Source of the DNA: RGIG464 sp045643185
Lineage (GTDB): Bacteria > Myxococcota_A > Bradymonadia > UBA4248
Assembly (NCBI GenBank): GCA_045643185.1
Contig: JAZUKH010000110.1
Span: 1 to 7,299 of the forward strand
DNA length: 7,299 nucleotides
Direction of reading: 5' to 3'
In this document: piece by piece, positions 6,068 to 7,299 of the stretch
Layout of the letters: each line of letters starts with the position of its first letter
Numbering within the stretch: position 1 is the stretch's first letter
Notes under the pieces: generated by a model
The model's database searches: none
Told to the model about the DNA's origin: nothing
What the model saw: the letters and a program-made list of their open reading frames with translations, nothing else
Position numbers and translations under genes: made by a program

Positions 6068-7299
6068 TTAGAGCAAAGTTTGGGGATCCCATTTTAACCA
6101 CGCCGAATTAAGACGATAACTGACGTCATATCGAAGCGAAAAATCGGCTTCGGATAAATCGAAAATCCCAGGCGTAAACGCTTGATTTATCGCAGTAATT
6201 TCGTTCTCAAAATGGTAGACCCAGTGATCATCGAGGTATTCGATAAAAGTAGAATTTGGCGTTCGCTCAGGTAATGTTGAAAGTAACGTTTTTAAATTTA
6301 ATACGACATGGGGATCAAAAAAGTCCTGTAAATTGAAGACATCCTCATCAGATTTCATGATGTGTGCAGCCGATGTGAGGTCTGAGAGGATTCCATAATG
6401 TATGTTTTCCCAGTGAAATAAGGACTTTCGAATCGGACAGCCGTTTTCGCCCCATTCGACAAAAGAACCGGTATTTTCAGACAGTTCTTTGATCATCTGT
6501 ATTTCATGAACGGCAGTGTTCAGGATTTCGATGGAACGACTAAGATCACGAATGACGGTGTCAACGTCTAACCCATGATCAGAGATGAGCAGATTGTCGT
6601 TCAAGGTTTGCGCGATCCAGGCATTGTCCTGCGTTTGAAAGGCCTTGACTGAGGCTTGGACTGGAAAATCGAACTTGTATTTATCGACGATCCTAATGGC
6701 CGAAGCTATGAAGTATGACGCAAAAGATAATGCTGCAAAATCAGCCTTATGAAATGCAATATTCTCGTAGCCAAATGCGCTCGTATGCCAGGGGTCCTCT
6801 GAATCCATGGATGAAGTGATTTCTGAAAAATGCCCTGCGGCACTTTCTAGAATGTCGACGTTCATAGATAATGCTTCGACAACATCCGTCCATAACAGCT
6901 TTGGATCGACGTTTTCGACATCGAACAAGCCGGTCTTGTTTGACTCAGCAATTTGGGAAAGCTCAAACGAGCTGCATTTTTGATCCGTGTTCGTTTTGGA
7001 ATCCGCATCTTCAGTGCAGAGTGAGTGCAGCGTGGTATTTGTACCCAAACGAAACAGCAGCGTTTGTATTTCAGGCGAATCGGCAAACCACATCAATTCG
7101 GAAAGCGCATAGCCGATGAGGATTTCATGGTGCGAAGGATAAAGTTCGTGCGCCTCCTGAAAATGAAAATACGCGCTTTCAAAATTACAGTTCTCGAGAT
7201 CCGTCTGCCCCTTGCGAGCCTGCTCTCTAGCATCTAATTGATCACAGGCAGAGAGAAGAATAACACTGATGAACTGCGCATACAGAATTTTTTTTTGAA
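6068..7299 (-). CDS. Lipoprotein of unknown function with TPR-like helical domain (start codon off the right edge)
   Basis: 409 residues are visible, and reading continues past base 7299. The visible N-terminus, QKKILYAQFISVILLSAC, is a lipoprotein signal peptide with a good L-S-A-C lipobox, so only the initiator and perhaps one or a few codons are missing. The mature part starts CDQLDAREQARKG. Residues 33-66 (DLENCNFESAYFHFQEAHEL and following) fit the spacing of one TPR unit: aromatic, A, F, A, then P and GYA. The remainder is predicted mostly helical. It is a paralogue of the 4223-5980 product over most of its length (CNF-x2-A, LM/IQ/LL-x-LG-N, an alanine-rich helix, G-I-L-S-D-L), but lacks the cysteine repeats and the cysteine-rich C-terminus. 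An internal TTG/ATG near 7096 is not the start, since the frame is open and clearly coding upstream. Function unknown; probably an envelope lipoprotein co-expressed, at least in part, with its neighbour. Confidence 0.85.
   Translation of the reverse strand, partial: QKKILYAQFISVILLSACDQLDAREQARKGQTDLENCNFESAYFHFQEAHELYPSHHEILIGYALSELMWFADSPEIQTLLFRLGTNTTLHSLCTEDADSKTNTDQKCSSFELSQIAESNKTGLFDVENVDPKLLWTDVVEALSMNVDILESAAGHFSEITSSMDSEDPWHTSAFGYENIAFHKADFAALSFASYFIASAIRIVDKYKFDFPVQASVKAFQTQDNAWIAQTLNDNLLISDHGLDVDTVIRDLSRSIEILNTAVHEIQMIKELSENTGSFVEWGENGCPIRKSLFHWENIHYGILSDLTSAAHIMKSDEDVFNLQDFFDPHVVLNLKTLLSTLPERTPNSTFIEYLDDHWVYHFENEITAINQAFTPGIFDLSEADFSLRYDVSYRLNSAWLKWDPQTLL
7288..7296 (-). repeat. 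Nine-A tract in the first codons of the lipoprotein gene
   Basis: Nine consecutive A on the coding strand make up the Lys-Lys and first Ile base of the signal peptide. Runs of this length near a start codon can cause replication or transcriptional slippage that shifts the frame. Lysine codons in a signal peptide also produce such runs without any selected role. Confidence 0.5.

Overview
This is a chromosomal-looking stretch from a Gram-negative bacterium, roughly 45% G+C by eye. It carries two lipoproteins with Asp/Ser/Glu-rich character, a membrane-anchored LysM/serine-hydrolase protein, a YpfJ-type zinc metallopeptidase and a deoxynucleoside kinase. Together these suggest a deltaproteobacterial-type lineage (Myxococcota/Bradymonadales-like). 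That placement is an impression from protein style, not a demonstrated assignment. No tRNA, rRNA, CRISPR array, insertion sequence or phage gene is visible.

Layout. Positions 1-1593 (minus) hold most of a membrane-anchored protein with a LysM domain and a class A beta-lactamase-like domain; its C-terminus runs off the left edge. A 242-base divergent intergenic region (1594-1835) separates it from a plus-strand deoxynucleoside kinase (1836-2465). The kinase converges on a minus-strand zinc metallopeptidase (2786-3853). The 320 bases between their stop codons contain no gene but hold two long RNA-type hairpins, one downstream of each gene. The base pairs in each hairpin, including wobble pairs, fit transcription from its own gene. 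Upstream of the metallopeptidase is a leader with a terminator-like hairpin, then about 225 bases in which I see nothing.

The right part (4223-7299) is a minus-strand pair of tandem paralogous lipoproteins of unknown function. The first in transcription order (6068 to beyond 7299) lacks only its first codon or codons, which lie off the right edge. The second (4223-5980) shares the same helical, TPR-like domain but has gained three Cys-rich repeats between lipobox and domain, and a Cys-rich C-terminal part. A hairpin with a T tract separates the two genes, and a clear intrinsic terminator follows the second.

Functionally, four of the five proteins are predicted to act at or outside the inner membrane: cell-wall binding or hydrolase-fold, membrane-tethered peptidase, and two lipoproteins. 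The kinase is a cytoplasmic nucleotide-salvage enzyme. Nothing links the five into one pathway. The least explained parts are the lipoprotein pair with its cysteine cassette and the structured element after the metallopeptidase gene.
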